Part shown: positions 29,346 through 37,583 of the stretch, in pieces
Position numbering within the stretch: position 1 is the first letter of the stretch
Layout: each line of letters begins with the position of its first letter
Assembly: GCF_030124145.1 (NCBI RefSeq)
Contig: NZ_JASKMS010000006.1
Location: forward strand, 62,001 to 126,000
Length of the DNA stretch: 64,000 bases
From: Streptomyces sp. 378
GTDB taxonomy: Bacteria > Actinomycetota > Actinomycetes > Streptomycetales > Streptomycetaceae
Reading direction: 5' to 3'
Program-made: the position numbers and the translations under genes
The notes under the pieces: model-generated
Databases searched by the model: none
Told to the model about the DNA's origin: nothing
The model's input: only the letters and a program-made list of their open reading frames with translations

Positions 29346-29852
29346 GCCTGTTCCCCGCTCGTCGTGTCCCGCGAGGGCGACCGTTCCTCGTGGTCAGACC
29401 CTCGGCTGAAATCCTAGTGGGTGGCTGTGGCATGAAAAGAGACAGTGAAGGGCGGGAGTACGGGACATTCCCCCCTTATCACCCGAGTCCGGCGACTTGT
29501 GGTGTGCGGACCACGAACATCCTGAAGCCTCGCCCACCCTTTCAGGCGGGGAATGCGCAAACTCCACACAACGGATGTCATCGCGATTGCCGCCTTGCAG
29601 TCCGGCGCCCTCGCGCGCGGAGCCCAGACGGAGACACTGCGGCGTCCGAAATTGATCTACGTGAACTGGCGTGTGCACTAACGTGGTTACCCGCTGCGCA
29701 CCTTCCCGGAGGGTACGTCGGCGGTGTTACAGGTGCCGGTCCTCGGCGATGAGCGACGAGTGGTCTCCACCGCGTGCCACATGCGGTGTGACTGCGGATG
29801 CCCGGTAGGGCGATCCCTGCCATTCCCAGCTCACGCTCAGGAGTGGAAACCG
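29346..29852. other. long divergent intergenic region upstream of pglW
   Basis: About 507 bases without a supported gene, between pglW and the small membrane peptide gene. It has lower G+C stretches (29560-29700) and must contain the pglW promoter. On the plus strand, TTGATC (29653-29658) is followed, 18 bases later, by CACTAA, a weak promoter-like pair. No convincing tRNA, repeat or ncRNA fold was seen. Confidence 0.35.
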
Positions 29853-29981
29853 ATGAACCCCGTTGAGTACAAGCCTGCACGTCGTGACCGGATTCGTCAG
29901 ATTCTGGTCGACGTCACGGTGGGAGTCATCACCAATCTGGTGGTGACGGCCCTTGTCGTGGTAGCGCGCCTGGTCTTCTGA
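29853..29981 (+). CDS. 42-residue single-pass membrane peptide, unknown
   Basis: A short ORF from ATG 29853 with CAGGAG nine bases before it. The product begins with a basic, polar segment (YKPARRDRIRQILVDV) and ends in one hydrophobic helix (GVITNLVVTALVVVARLVF). This reads as an inner-membrane anchor with a positive, cytosolic N-terminus. It is divergent from pglW and converges on the first nuclease-helicase gene, with a strong hairpin between. Small single-helix peptides in defence loci can be toxins or membrane anchors; nothing in the sequence decides between them. Confidence 0.55.
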   Translation: MNPVEYKPARRDRIRQILVDVTVGVITNLVVTALVVVARLVF

Positions 29982-29988
29982 CCGGCAG

Positions 29989-30012
29989 GTGGCGGGCCCG
30001 GGAGCCCGCCAC
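29989..30012. terminator. hairpin terminator between convergent genes
   Basis: Perfect inverted repeat GTGGCGGGCCCG/GGAGCCCGCCAC-type stem of about 11 bp directly after the small peptide gene and 21 bases beyond the nuclease-helicase stop; likely acts in both directions. Confidence 0.7.
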
Positions 30013-30032
30013 TCCACCGGACGGTCTCCGTT

Positions 30033-32156
30033 TCAGAAGAGGAACATCTCTCCGGGCGGAGTGTTCTTCTTCTGGCGCTTCCTGCGGCGGCGCCGTCCCC
30101 GGCCGGGACGGGGCAGATGTGGCTGCCTGGCCTGCTCCGGCAGGTTCTCCCAGGTGGGTCGCAGGCCGTGGATCTCGACGTCGCCGACGAGGCCCTTCAG
30201 ATAGTCCCGGGTCTCCTCGTCCGTGGAGTAGAGCACGGTCGCCCGGCTCGCCCGGGTCATCAGCACGTGGTAGGCATGCCGGACGAGGCGGGCGAACTCA
30301 TCGTCGTCCACACTCTTCGGCTTCACCTTGGGGTCGAACGACCCGGGGACGGCGACCCGCTTGACGCCCGCCTCCTTGTCCGTCCGCTCCTTGCCCCGGC
30401 GGAACACCCAACGGTCGCCCCGGCGCACCATGTCCTCGCCCATGATCACGCCGCACCAGTCCCACTCCAGGCCTTGCGCGGTGTACACACAGCCGATCTG
30501 ACCGAGGCCGTTCTCGTGCACGGACCAGATCTTGGAGGGCGGGACGGTCTTGTTCTCACAGAAGGAGTCGCTGTCCGCGTTCCACGGCCGGTGCCAGTCA
30601 CCGATCCGGACGTCGGGTTCGAGTCGCTTCTCCTTGCCGAGGGGCTTCGTCCAGGGCCAGCAGTATCCGGCGACCATGCGCGCGGACGCTCCCGCTTCGG
30701 CCTCCGAACGGATGATCCGCTCGAGTTCCTCCGGGCTGTCCACGACCTCGACGTGCATCAGTCCGTCCGGGGTCCACAGCTCGGGCTCAGAGTCGGACAC
30801 CCCCAGCGCGCCGCGTACCCAGCGGATGTAGGCGTCGCTGCCGCCGCACCGGAACTGTTCCCGCAGGCGGCAACGGACCAGCTGGGCGTCGTAGCGCCGT
30901 GCCGCGTCCTCCACGAGATCGACGGTGCCGACCTCCTGCGGGCGCACGGACTGGCCCTCGTCCAGGAAGAACACCGTCAGCCGGGAGGCGTCGAGGAGTT
31001 CGTCCACCTGCGGCTTCGTGCCCCAGTCCTCGGGCTTCCAGAAGCGGTTGGTGGAGCGGTCGCGCAGGCGGTGGGCCTCGTCGCAGATCAGCACATCCAG
31101 CGGTGGGTCGGGCGGGGTGACGAAGTTGCTGAAGTAGGTGAAGGTCTCCTTGAACTCCCGGTCCCCGTAACCGACGTGCTCCTGCAGTGCTCCGTTGAAC
31201 GCCCGGCTGCCGCTCGCGTACTTGACCGTGCGGCCGTCGGCCTCCAGTTCGGCCTTGAGCTGGAGCCCGATGGCACTCTTCCCCGTACCCGCACCGCCCG
31301 TGACGAGGAACACCACCCTCCGTTCGTCGGGGATGAGCGCGGGCTGCCGAGGATCGGGAAGCACCTTGGCGGCAGTGTCGAGGATCTGGTCCGCGACCTT
31401 CTTCTGACGCCCGCGCAGCGTGAAGACGGTGTCCTCGCCGCTGGAACGGATCATGGCGTCGAGCAGCGGGGTGTTGCGCAGGCCCATGCTCCGTAACAGG
31501 ATCTCGGCCGCCGAGTCGGCACCGTCGGCGGCGAAACTGCCCCGCAGGTCCGACAGCAGTTGCGCGCGACGGTCGGTCGTGTAGACACGGGCGTAGGAAC
31601 CGGTCGGCGCGTCCAGGCCGACCAGCGGGGGCACTGCGGCATCGGTGGCGTTATGCAGATAGGCGAAGCCCCCGCATTCGTAGTCCAGTCCGTGCAGTGG
31701 TCCTCTGTCACTCGTGAAGGCCTCGTAGTATTCGCGCAGTTGCAGCGCAGGATGCTTCTTCTCCCCCATTCCAGGGACATGCACCAGATCCGCGGTGGCG
31801 CGCTCCACCCGGGTCACCGTCGACCAACGCTTCAGCTCGACGAGCTGGACGGACAGCCCGTTCTCCTCGGGATGATGGCCCACGAGGACGACGTCGATGA
31901 GCCGCGGGTCGCCGGCGCGGTCGGTCTCGTCGACCGTGGCGGCGCACTCGACGACCATCTCGACGTTCCCGCGATCGGCGGCGACCAGATCCTCGGCAAG
32001 ATGCACCAGGCTCTCTGCCCAGGCAGAACGTTCCGTCAACGAAGCGTCGGTGTTGAGGAAGTGCTGCCACCTCGCAGCGAGGTGAGGCACCATACGGCGC
32101 CTTGAGTTCAGGTTCAGCAGATCCCGCGCCGCCAGTTTCAGCAGGAGCATGGACAC
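30033..32156 (-). CDS. nuclease-helicase fusion (PD-(D/E)XK plus DUF2075), copy 1
   Basis: A 707-residue protein starting at GTG 32156 with GGGGGA eight bases before it; ATG 32150 and an in-frame upstream GTG (32177) are alternatives. The first 200 residues carry a restriction-like nuclease signature: LIDVVLVG followed by LSVQLVELKRW (Asp ... Glu-x-Lys). Next is the DUF2075 P-loop helicase: VTGGAGTGKSAIGLQL (Walker A), LICDEAHRLRD (Walker B), TVFFLDEGQSV, FRCGGSDAYIRW, and a late IGCVYTAQGLEWDW plus VLMTRASRATVLY, as in superfamily 1. A nuclease domain fused to an SF1-like helicase fits DNA degradation or processing, plausible for phage defence but unproven here. Its paralogue lies directly upstream. 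Confidence 0.88.
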   Translation of the reverse strand: MSMLLLKLAARDLLNLNSRRRMVPHLAARWQHFLNTDASLTERSAWAESLVHLAEDLVAADRGNVEMVVECAATVDETDRAGDPRLIDVVLVGHHPEENGLSVQLVELKRWSTVTRVERATADLVHVPGMGEKKHPALQLREYYEAFTSDRGPLHGLDYECGGFAYLHNATDAAVPPLVGLDAPTGSYARVYTTDRRAQLLSDLRGSFAADGADSAAEILLRSMGLRNTPLLDAMIRSSGEDTVFTLRGRQKKVADQILDTAAKVLPDPRQPALIPDERRVVFLVTGGAGTGKSAIGLQLKAELEADGRTVKYASGSRAFNGALQEHVGYGDREFKETFTYFSNFVTPPDPPLDVLICDEAHRLRDRSTNRFWKPEDWGTKPQVDELLDASRLTVFFLDEGQSVRPQEVGTVDLVEDAARRYDAQLVRCRLREQFRCGGSDAYIRWVRGALGVSDSEPELWTPDGLMHVEVVDSPEELERIIRSEAEAGASARMVAGYCWPWTKPLGKEKRLEPDVRIGDWHRPWNADSDSFCENKTVPPSKIWSVHENGLGQIGCVYTAQGLEWDWCGVIMGEDMVRRGDRWVFRRGKERTDKEAGVKRVAVPGSFDPKVKPKSVDDDEFARLVRHAYHVLMTRASRATVLYSTDEETRDYLKGLVGDVEIHGLRPTWENLPEQARQPHLPRPGRGRRRRRKRQKKNTPPGEMFLF

Positions 32157-32235
32157 GAGGTGGATCCCCCAGAGCACGAGTGACTCGTGCGGGTGGGGGC
32201 ATGTCCACTCAGGGAAGCCCGTCGGGCCGCAATGA
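32157..32235 (-). promoter_or_regulatory. leader of nuclease-helicase 1: palindrome, conserved block, possible uORF
   Basis: Directly before the copy 1 start, the palindrome GCACGAGTGACTCGTGC occupies 32174-32190, next to a GC-rich block shared with the copy 2 leader: 24 identical bases at 32183-32206 and a second shared block at 32213-32230. On the minus strand an ATG at 32202 opens a frame reading MPPPARV. The arrangement suggests an attenuator or operator. The start of an uninterrupted N-terminal extension in the main frame (TCPHPHES) is the other reading. Confidence 0.55.
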
Positions 32236-32328
32236 CGTGTTGGATCTTAAAGAGGAGATCACCCGTCCCGACACATCGGACACGTCGGTCGGCCGGAAGC
32301 ACGGACATCATGGCCGGATATCGCGCCC

Positions 32329-34239
32329 TCACCTCCGCAGAGAAGGCTCCTCGATCACGGCAGGGCGTGACTCCGGCCGGCCGGAAACCAGCTCCCGCAG
32401 CTTCTCCCGGGTCTCCGGATCGGTCGAGTACACGATCGTGCCGACCATGCCGCGCGTCAGCAGCACCTTGTACGTGTTGCGGATGAGACGGTCCACATCG
32501 GTGTCCGGTGTGGACCTCTTGAACACCGGGTCCTTGGATGCCGTGCGGTCGGTGATCCAGTGGTCACCCCGCCAGACCATGTCCGGGCCGATGATGACGC
32601 CGGACCAGTCGTACTCGAAGCCCTGGGCGGTGTAGACGCAGCCGATCTGCCCGAAGCCCGCGGGGTCGGTGGCCCACAGCGCGGACGGAGGCGCGCCCGA
32701 GACCGACCGGTCCCCGCGCAGGTTCCAAGGCCGGGCCCAGCCCCCGATGACGACGTCGGGAGGCAGTGGGTCGCCGGGCTTGGGCTCGGGGGACCACCGC
32801 CAGCAGTAGCCCGCGGACATCCGGGCACCGTACTTCTCGGCGCGGCGGGCGTCGAGGAACGCCTCCAGTTCTTCAGGGCTGTCGGCGACCCGCAACTGCA
32901 TGCGGTCATCGGGCTCCCATACGACCGGCCCGCCGGGCTCGAGGCCGAGGAGCCGGACCACCCAGCGCAGATAGGCGTCACTGCCTCCGCAGCGGAACTG
33001 GCTCTCCAGGGGGACGACATGACAGTCGATGCCCCGCCTGGCCGCGGCCTCACGGATCTCCTCCACGGTGCCCATCTCGCCGGGACGCACGACCTGGTGC
33101 TCGTCGAGGAAGAAGACCGGTACGTGTGCGACGTCGATGAGTTCGTCGATCTGTGCCTTGCCGGTCCGCAGTGCCGCGCGGGTGTAGCGGTTGGCTGAGG
33201 TTTCCCGGATGCGGTGCGCCTCGTCACAGATCAGAGCACCCAGGCTGTTCTTCTCCGTGGTCATGAAGCTGTTGAAGTACTTGAAGAGATCCTGGACTTC
33301 CCGCTTCCGGGAGCCGGCCACCTTGCGCATCGTCTTCGTGAACGACTGCGAGCCGGTCGCGTGCACCGCGGCCACACCCCTGCGGTACAGCTCACCGAGC
33401 AGCTGAAGCGCGATCACGCTCTTCCCCGTGCCCGGGCCGCCGGTGACGATGACGACTTCCTTGTGGTCGGCGCGCTTCGCCCTCTCCACCGCGTTGAGCA
33501 CCATGCGGTAGGCGACCTGCTGCTCGTCGAGGAGGACGAACTGCTGCCGCTCCCGCACTTCCTGGGCTGCCACGGACATCAGCTGCTTCGACGGCACAGT
33601 GGCGCCGGCGAGCAGTTCGTCGGCCGCGTGAGCACCGGGATGCTTGTCGCTCAACCTCGACCGGAGGTGATCCAGGAACGCGCCGCGACGCTCTGCTGTG
33701 AAGAGCCGTCCCCGGCCGTCGTACTCGATCTCCCGCAGCCCCGTCACCCCGAACTCCGTGGCGTTGTGCAGGAAGGCCACTCCGTGGATCCACTCGCCGT
33801 GCTCGGCCACCGCGCCGTTGAAGTTGACCAGGTAGTCGCAGTATCGACGCACCTGCTCGATCGGGTTGAGCACGGGGTGCGCATAGGCATCGACACGGCA
33901 CAGGGTGGGGTCGTCCTCGTGCGGAGCCGCCTGGCTCCACTGCTTCAGCTCCACCACGACGTAGGACGGCTCGCCAGTGACCGGGTGCACTCCCGCGAGG
34001 ACGGCGTCAGCGCGCTTGCTGTTCAGCGGCAGCGCGTACTCCAGCATGACCTCGACGTCGCCCAGGCCGGCGTCGTTGAGAGCGGCGGCCAGAAGCGGGA
34101 TGCTGCGCTCCCAGGAACGCATCTCCGAGGCTCCGGGCCGATAGCCGTGCATATGGGCGAACTGCTCGGTGAGGTGCAGGAACAGCGAACCGTCGAGTGC
34201 CATGACGGCGACCGTTTTCGCGGACGCACGGAACAGCAA
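32329..34239 (-). CDS. nuclease-helicase fusion (PD-(D/E)XK plus DUF2075), copy 2
   Basis: A 636-residue paralogue of the downstream gene. I start it at TTG 34239 because GGGGGA sits five bases before it and the first residues (LLFRASAKTVA) line up with copy 1; ATG 34203 or GTG 34302 are alternatives. The nuclease part shows ADAVLAGVHP then YVVVELKQW (Asp ... Glu-x-Lys). The helicase part shows VTGGPGTGKSVIALQL, LICDEAHRIRE, FFLDEHQVVRPGE, FRCGGSDAYLRW, IGCVYTAQGFEYDW and VLLTRGMVGTIVY. The two copies differ clearly in sequence, so the duplication is old or they were acquired separately. Both may act together or have distinct triggers. Confidence 0.88.
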   Translation of the reverse strand: MLFRASAKTVAVMALDGSLFLHLTEQFAHMHGYRPGASEMRSWERSIPLLAAALNDAGLGDVEVMLEYALPLNSKRADAVLAGVHPVTGEPSYVVVELKQWSQAAPHEDDPTLCRVDAYAHPVLNPIEQVRRYCDYLVNFNGAVAEHGEWIHGVAFLHNATEFGVTGLREIEYDGRGRLFTAERRGAFLDHLRSRLSDKHPGAHAADELLAGATVPSKQLMSVAAQEVRERQQFVLLDEQQVAYRMVLNAVERAKRADHKEVVIVTGGPGTGKSVIALQLLGELYRRGVAAVHATGSQSFTKTMRKVAGSRKREVQDLFKYFNSFMTTEKNSLGALICDEAHRIRETSANRYTRAALRTGKAQIDELIDVAHVPVFFLDEHQVVRPGEMGTVEEIREAAARRGIDCHVVPLESQFRCGGSDAYLRWVVRLLGLEPGGPVVWEPDDRMQLRVADSPEELEAFLDARRAEKYGARMSAGYCWRWSPEPKPGDPLPPDVVIGGWARPWNLRGDRSVSGAPPSALWATDPAGFGQIGCVYTAQGFEYDWSGVIIGPDMVWRGDHWITDRTASKDPVFKRSTPDTDVDRLIRNTYKVLLTRGMVGTIVYSTDPETREKLRELVSGRPESRPAVIEEPSLRR

Positions 34240-34335
34240 GGACTTCCCCCAGGCAGCACGAAGAGACTCGTGCGGGTGGGGGCATGTCCTTTGAGACTCC
34301 ACCGGGGTGGAGCGGAAGCCCGTCGGGCCGCGTTG
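34240..34335 (-). promoter_or_regulatory. leader of nuclease-helicase 2: same hairpin and conserved blocks
   Basis: GCACGAAGAGACTCGTGC lies at 34256-34273 (six-base arms, one arm base pair lost relative to copy 1), with 24 bases at 34266-34289 identical to the copy 1 leader and the second shared block at 34314-34331. An ATG at 34283-34285 (minus) again opens MPPPARV, followed by an unrelated sequence. The spacer between the blocks differs (24 bases here versus 6 in copy 1), so the blocks, not the whole region, are what is kept. Confidence 0.55.
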
Positions 34336-34485
34336 ACGATGTGTCCGAGGGTACCTGGCGGCAGCGACATCGGTACCGGTGGTCGCGGAGAGGGCAGGGG
34401 ACGCCTGGCCATCGCGTGATGCCGACCCCGTCCTGGCAGCTCAGCACGCTCTCCAGGCGTTACGCGGAGAGCCCACCGCAACAGG

Positions 34486-34617
34486 TCAGGCCCCCTCCGC
34501 AGGCATCAGGCCGACCTCCGACTCGGTCACGTCACCCGCGGCGATCAACGCGTCGATGTCGCCCGTCAGCGCGTCCCGGATGTCGGCACCGAGGCGAGCG
34601 CCCCCGAAAGACCAGAA
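34486..34617 (-). pseudogene. C-terminal gene remnant next to rnpB terminator
   Basis: A minus-strand frame with strongly coding-like third positions ends at TGA 34486-34488. It reads ...GARLGADIRDALTGDID, then ALIAAGDVTESEVGLMP to a stop, but it has no start: its upstream end runs straight into the T-run and hairpin of the RNase P RNA terminator. This looks like the last 43 codons of a gene cut by a recombination event that joined foreign DNA to the 3' flank of rnpB. I do not recognise the protein. Confidence 0.45.
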
Positions 34618-34643
34618 AAGGCCTCTGTCGCAGATCAGAGGCC
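34616..34643 (-). terminator. intrinsic terminator of rnpB
   Basis: On the minus strand, GGCCTCTG and CAGAGGCC flank an 8-base loop, followed by TTTT. It lies 26 bases beyond the mature 3' end of RNase P RNA and is oriented to stop it. Confidence 0.8.
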
Positions 34644-34668
34644 CTCCCTAGGCAAAGCCACAGATAGC

Positions 34669-35081
34669 GGCAGACGAGCGGGCTGTACGCCGGGTTCTGT
34701 ACCCCGGGACCTCGCGGTCGTCGGGGCGACGGCCATCCATCTAGGGCCGGCGTTGCCACCGGCCTCGTGCGGTCTACCCGCGGACTCGGGCGGGCAGCCC
34801 TCGATCGTCCGCGCAGGAGCACCGAGGTGCTCCCTCTTGACCTTGCTCCGGGTGGGGTTTACCTAGCTGCCCAGGTCACCCTGGGCACTGGTGGTCTCTT
34901 ACACCACCGTTTCACCCTTACCGAGGACCGAGGTCCCCGGCGGTCTGTTTTCTGTGGCACTGTCCCGCGGGTCACCCCGGGTGGCCGTTAGCCACCACCC
35001 TGCCCTGTGGAGCCCGGACGTTCCTCGGGAAGCTCCCCGTCAGGGGGACTCCACGCGGCCGTCCGCCCGGCTCGTCTGCCG
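34669..35081 (-). ncRNA. rnpB: RNase P RNA, bacterial type A
   Basis: The catalytic RNA that trims tRNA 5' leaders. Conserved parts read on the minus strand: the near-5' GAGGAACGTCCGGGCTCC (around 35008-35026), GGGTGAAACGGTGGTGTAAG, and near the 3' end ACAGAACCCGGCGTACAG (34684-34701). The ends pair as helix P1 (CGGCAGACGAGC with GCTCGTCTGCCG), which sets the boundaries and a length of about 413 nt, normal for an actinobacterial type A RNA. The 5' end lies inside the last codons of the EamA gene, so its promoter is within that coding sequence. Confidence 0.97.
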
Positions 35082-35969
35082 TGTGGACCATGGTACCCGG
35101 GGGACGCCCCGCTTCGGTCCCGCGGCCGTGGCCAGCACCGAGCCGGCGAGGATCAGGGTGAAGGCCACGCCTATACCGAGGGTCAGTTCCTCGTCCAGGA
35201 AGAGGGCGCCCGCGGCGACGGCGACCGCCGGGTTGACGTAGGTGATCACACCGGCCCGGGTCGGGCCGATCTCCTTGATCAGCTCCAGGAAGGCAACGAA
35301 CGCGATCGCGGTGCAGACGACGCCGAGGCCGGCCAAGGCGGCCAGGACGTCGACCGAGGGCATGGCGGCGGGCCGGGTCAGGTAGGCGGCCGGGGCGTAG
35401 ACGACGGCGGCGAGCATGAGGCAGGGGGTGATCAGCTGGAGGGTCGGGACGTCCTTGAGGTACCGGGCCGCTATCAGCGGGGCCGTGGCATAGCCGACGA
35501 CCGTCACGAGCACCTCGGCCATCGACAGGGCGTCGCCGCCGGTGAGGTGCGGCAGGGTGAGGACGGTGACGCCCGCGAGGCCGAGGGCGAGGCCCGTGAT
35601 GCGGCGGGCGCCCACGCGTTCCTCGGCGCCGAAGAAGCGGGCCATGAGTACGGCGACGATCGGCACGCCCGCGATGAGGAGTCCGGCGGTGGAGCTGGAC
35701 AGATGGCGTTCGGCGTCGGTCAGGGTCCACCAGGGGCCGACGATCTCGATGACGGCGAAGGCCAGCATCGGCTTCCAGTGGGTCCGGACGGTGCGGCCGA
35801 GGCCGCCCTGGCGCAGGGCGAAGGGGAGCAGGAGTGCGGCGCCGAGGGCGCAGCGCGCGAACACCACCATGGACGGGGACAGCTCGTCCACCGCCACCTT
35901 GATCATCAGATAGGGGACGCCCCAGACCACTCCCATCAGGGAGAACAGGAACCAGCCGCGTGCAGTCAT
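35040..35969 (-). CDS. EamA/DMT-family transporter
   Basis: A 309-residue membrane protein of the drug/metabolite transporter superfamily with ten predicted helices in two EamA halves, beginning WFLFSLMGVVWGVPYLMIK and with a second-half signature AALAGLGVVCTAIAFVAFLELI. It likely exports amino acids or small metabolites, but the substrate cannot be told. It starts at ATG 35969. The C-terminal 14 codons overlap the 5' end of the RNase P RNA gene on the same strand. It is divergent from nothing nearby; the AraC gene lies upstream in the same direction, with 19 bases between them. Confidence 0.9.
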   Translation of the reverse strand: MTARGWFLFSLMGVVWGVPYLMIKVAVDELSPSMVVFARCALGAALLLPFALRQGGLGRTVRTHWKPMLAFAVIEIVGPWWTLTDAERHLSSSTAGLLIAGVPIVAVLMARFFGAEERVGARRITGLALGLAGVTVLTLPHLTGGDALSMAEVLVTVVGYATAPLIAARYLKDVPTLQLITPCLMLAAVVYAPAAYLTRPAAMPSVDVLAALAGLGVVCTAIAFVAFLELIKEIGPTRAGVITYVNPAVAVAAGALFLDEELTLGIGVAFTLILAGSVLATAAGPKRGVPRVPWSTRQTSRADGRVESP

Positions 35970-35988
35970 GGGGCGATTCTCGGCCGTC

Positions 35989-36816
35989 TCACCTCGCCGG
36001 GTCTTGAACGCTGTTGCGGTACGCCGCCGGGGTCACCCCCAGCACCCGGCGGAACCAGCGGGTGAGGTGCGCCTGGTCGGCGAAGCCTACGAGTCCGGCG
36101 ACCTCGGCGGGGCGCAGTCCGGCGTCCAGGAGGCCGCGGGCCCTGGCCACCCGGTGCTGGGCGAGCCAGGCGTACGGCGGTACGCCCATGGTCGTGCGGA
36201 AGGCGCGGAGAAGTTGGTAGCGGGACAGGCCCAGGTCGGTGGCGAGGGCCGCCAGGGACGGGGGTTCCAGCAGTTCGTCGGCGAGGCGGTCGCGTACGGT
36301 CCTCGCGATGCCGTCGGCACCCGGCACCGTGTCCTCGCCCGCCCGGGCCGTGGAGTGGCGGCGGGCCAGGGCCGTGAGCAGCCAGGGCAGCCGGGACTCG
36401 GCCTCCAGGGGGTCGGGGCAGGTGCTGATGTCGGTGTGGGCGGCGCGCAGGGCCGCCGCCAGCTCCGGGTCGTGCAGGACGGGGTCGCGGAAGTGCGGGA
36501 GGCCGCCGAGGGTGCCGTCGGTGAGGAGGGACGGCTCGGCGTAGAGGGCCTGGTAGGCGTAGCCGTCGCAGGCGGCCGGGCCGCCGGTGTGCATCTCGCC
36601 GGGCTCCAGGACGACGATCGAGCCGGGGTAGGAGTGGATGTGCCCACCCCGGTACGCGATGACCTCCGAGCCGCCGACGGTGACGCCGATGGTGAATTCG
36701 TCGTGGGCGTGGGGGGCGTAGACGTGCTGGTCGAAGTGGGCGGTGAGGAGGTCGAGCGGCGGGCCGGACCGGCCGAGTCGTGCCCTCGTCCAGCTCGCCT
36801 GTTCTCGTATCCCCAT
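35989..36816 (-). CDS. AraC-family transcriptional regulator
   Basis: A 275-residue regulator with an N-terminal cupin-type sensor (HFDQHVYAPHAHDEFTIGV, then PGSIVVLEPGEMHTGG) and a C-terminal double helix-turn-helix (LGLSRYQLLRAFRTTMGVPPYAWL, and VGFADQAHLTRWFRRVLGVTP), the AraC pattern of 'F...G.SP..Y'. ATG 36816 is chosen with GGGGG upstream; GTG 36825 is possible. Adjacent and codirectional with the EamA transporter gene, which it may control, a common pairing. Confidence 0.92.
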   Translation of the reverse strand: MGIREQASWTRARLGRSGPPLDLLTAHFDQHVYAPHAHDEFTIGVTVGGSEVIAYRGGHIHSYPGSIVVLEPGEMHTGGPAACDGYAYQALYAEPSLLTDGTLGGLPHFRDPVLHDPELAAALRAAHTDISTCPDPLEAESRLPWLLTALARRHSTARAGEDTVPGADGIARTVRDRLADELLEPPSLAALATDLGLSRYQLLRAFRTTMGVPPYAWLAQHRVARARGLLDAGLRPAEVAGLVGFADQAHLTRWFRRVLGVTPAAYRNSVQDPAR

Positions 36817-36841
36817 GTCGCCCACCCCCGGCCTCAGGGGA

Positions 36842-37420
36842 TCAGAGGAGATCCGCGGTGTCCAGATCGAAGGCGAACGGTTCCGGAAGGGTGACGGACT
36901 TGCCGAAGGGGCGGGCGCAGTGCTCGCGGTAGTCGTCCTCCTTCGGCTCGCTGAACACCGTGACCTGAGCCGTGTCCCGGTCGACCAGCAGATAGAGCGG
37001 GATGCCCGCGCGGGCGTAACAGCGGCGTTTGGCCTCGCGGTCGGCCTGCGGCTTGGTGGAGGTCACCTCCATCACCATGGCGACGCCGTCGCAGGGCATC
37101 CAGGACTCGGCTCCCCGGTACAGGCGCAGTTCCATGGGAGCGAACGTGCCGTCCGGAACCACATGGTCCTTCGGGCATTCGCCTCCCCGTCGCAACTTCA
37201 GTCCCTTGTTCCCTGAGAACTGCATGTCGGTCCGGGAACGCCTGATCACCTGGTTCACGATCAGCCCGATGTAGTCCTCGTGATCCCCGTCCGGCGGCGG
37301 CGTCACAACGATCTCCCCCTCGAGCAGCTCGGCCCGGAAACCCTCCGGGGTGTCCAGGGCGAGAAAGCCCTCCAGCAGGACCTCTTCCTGCGAGAGCGGC
37401 TCGTGGGCCGTGGCAGTCAT
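36842..37420 (-). CDS. Uma2-family endonuclease-fold protein
   Basis: A 192-residue Uma2 (DUF820) protein of the restriction-endonuclease fold. RAELLEGEIVVTPPP and HEDYIGLIVNQVI begin the domain. VVPDGTFAP supplies the Asp, and MVMEVTSTKPQADREAKRRCYARAGIPLYLLVD supplies the Glu-x-x-S and the trailing helix typical of the group. The start ATG 37420 has GGAGGGG seven bases before it; the open frame beyond it is not used. These proteins are numerous in Streptomyces and their function is unknown; nuclease activity is inferred from fold only. Confidence 0.9.
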   Translation of the reverse strand: MTATAHEPLSQEEVLLEGFLALDTPEGFRAELLEGEIVVTPPPDGDHEDYIGLIVNQVIRRSRTDMQFSGNKGLKLRRGGECPKDHVVPDGTFAPMELRLYRGAESWMPCDGVAMVMEVTSTKPQADREAKRRCYARAGIPLYLLVDRDTAQVTVFSEPKEDDYREHCARPFGKSVTLPEPFAFDLDTADLL

Positions 37421-37546
37421 GTCGCGCCCCTCCTTCTGTCGCTCGCCAGACTGGGACATCGGCTGATCACCTGTCCGTGAGATGGGGATGCCTTCCCCCG
37501 ATCGTGGCACACGATCAAGGTCACCGTCAGGCACCGAGCCGTCCGC

Positions 37547-37577
37547 TTGACCCTGCCGCGGCGTCAACGTCTTCACT
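37547..37577 (+). promoter_or_regulatory. MerR-type promoter with 19-bp spacer, probably leaderless
   Basis: TTGACC (37547-37552) and TTCACT (37572-37577) are separated by 19 bases, the elongated spacing typical of MerR-activated promoters. TTGAC and GTCAA (37563-37567) form an inverted repeat within it. The predicted transcription start falls on or next to the ATG at 37584, so the mRNA is likely leaderless and the gene autoregulated. Confidence 0.6.
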
Positions 37578-37583
37578 GGTGGC

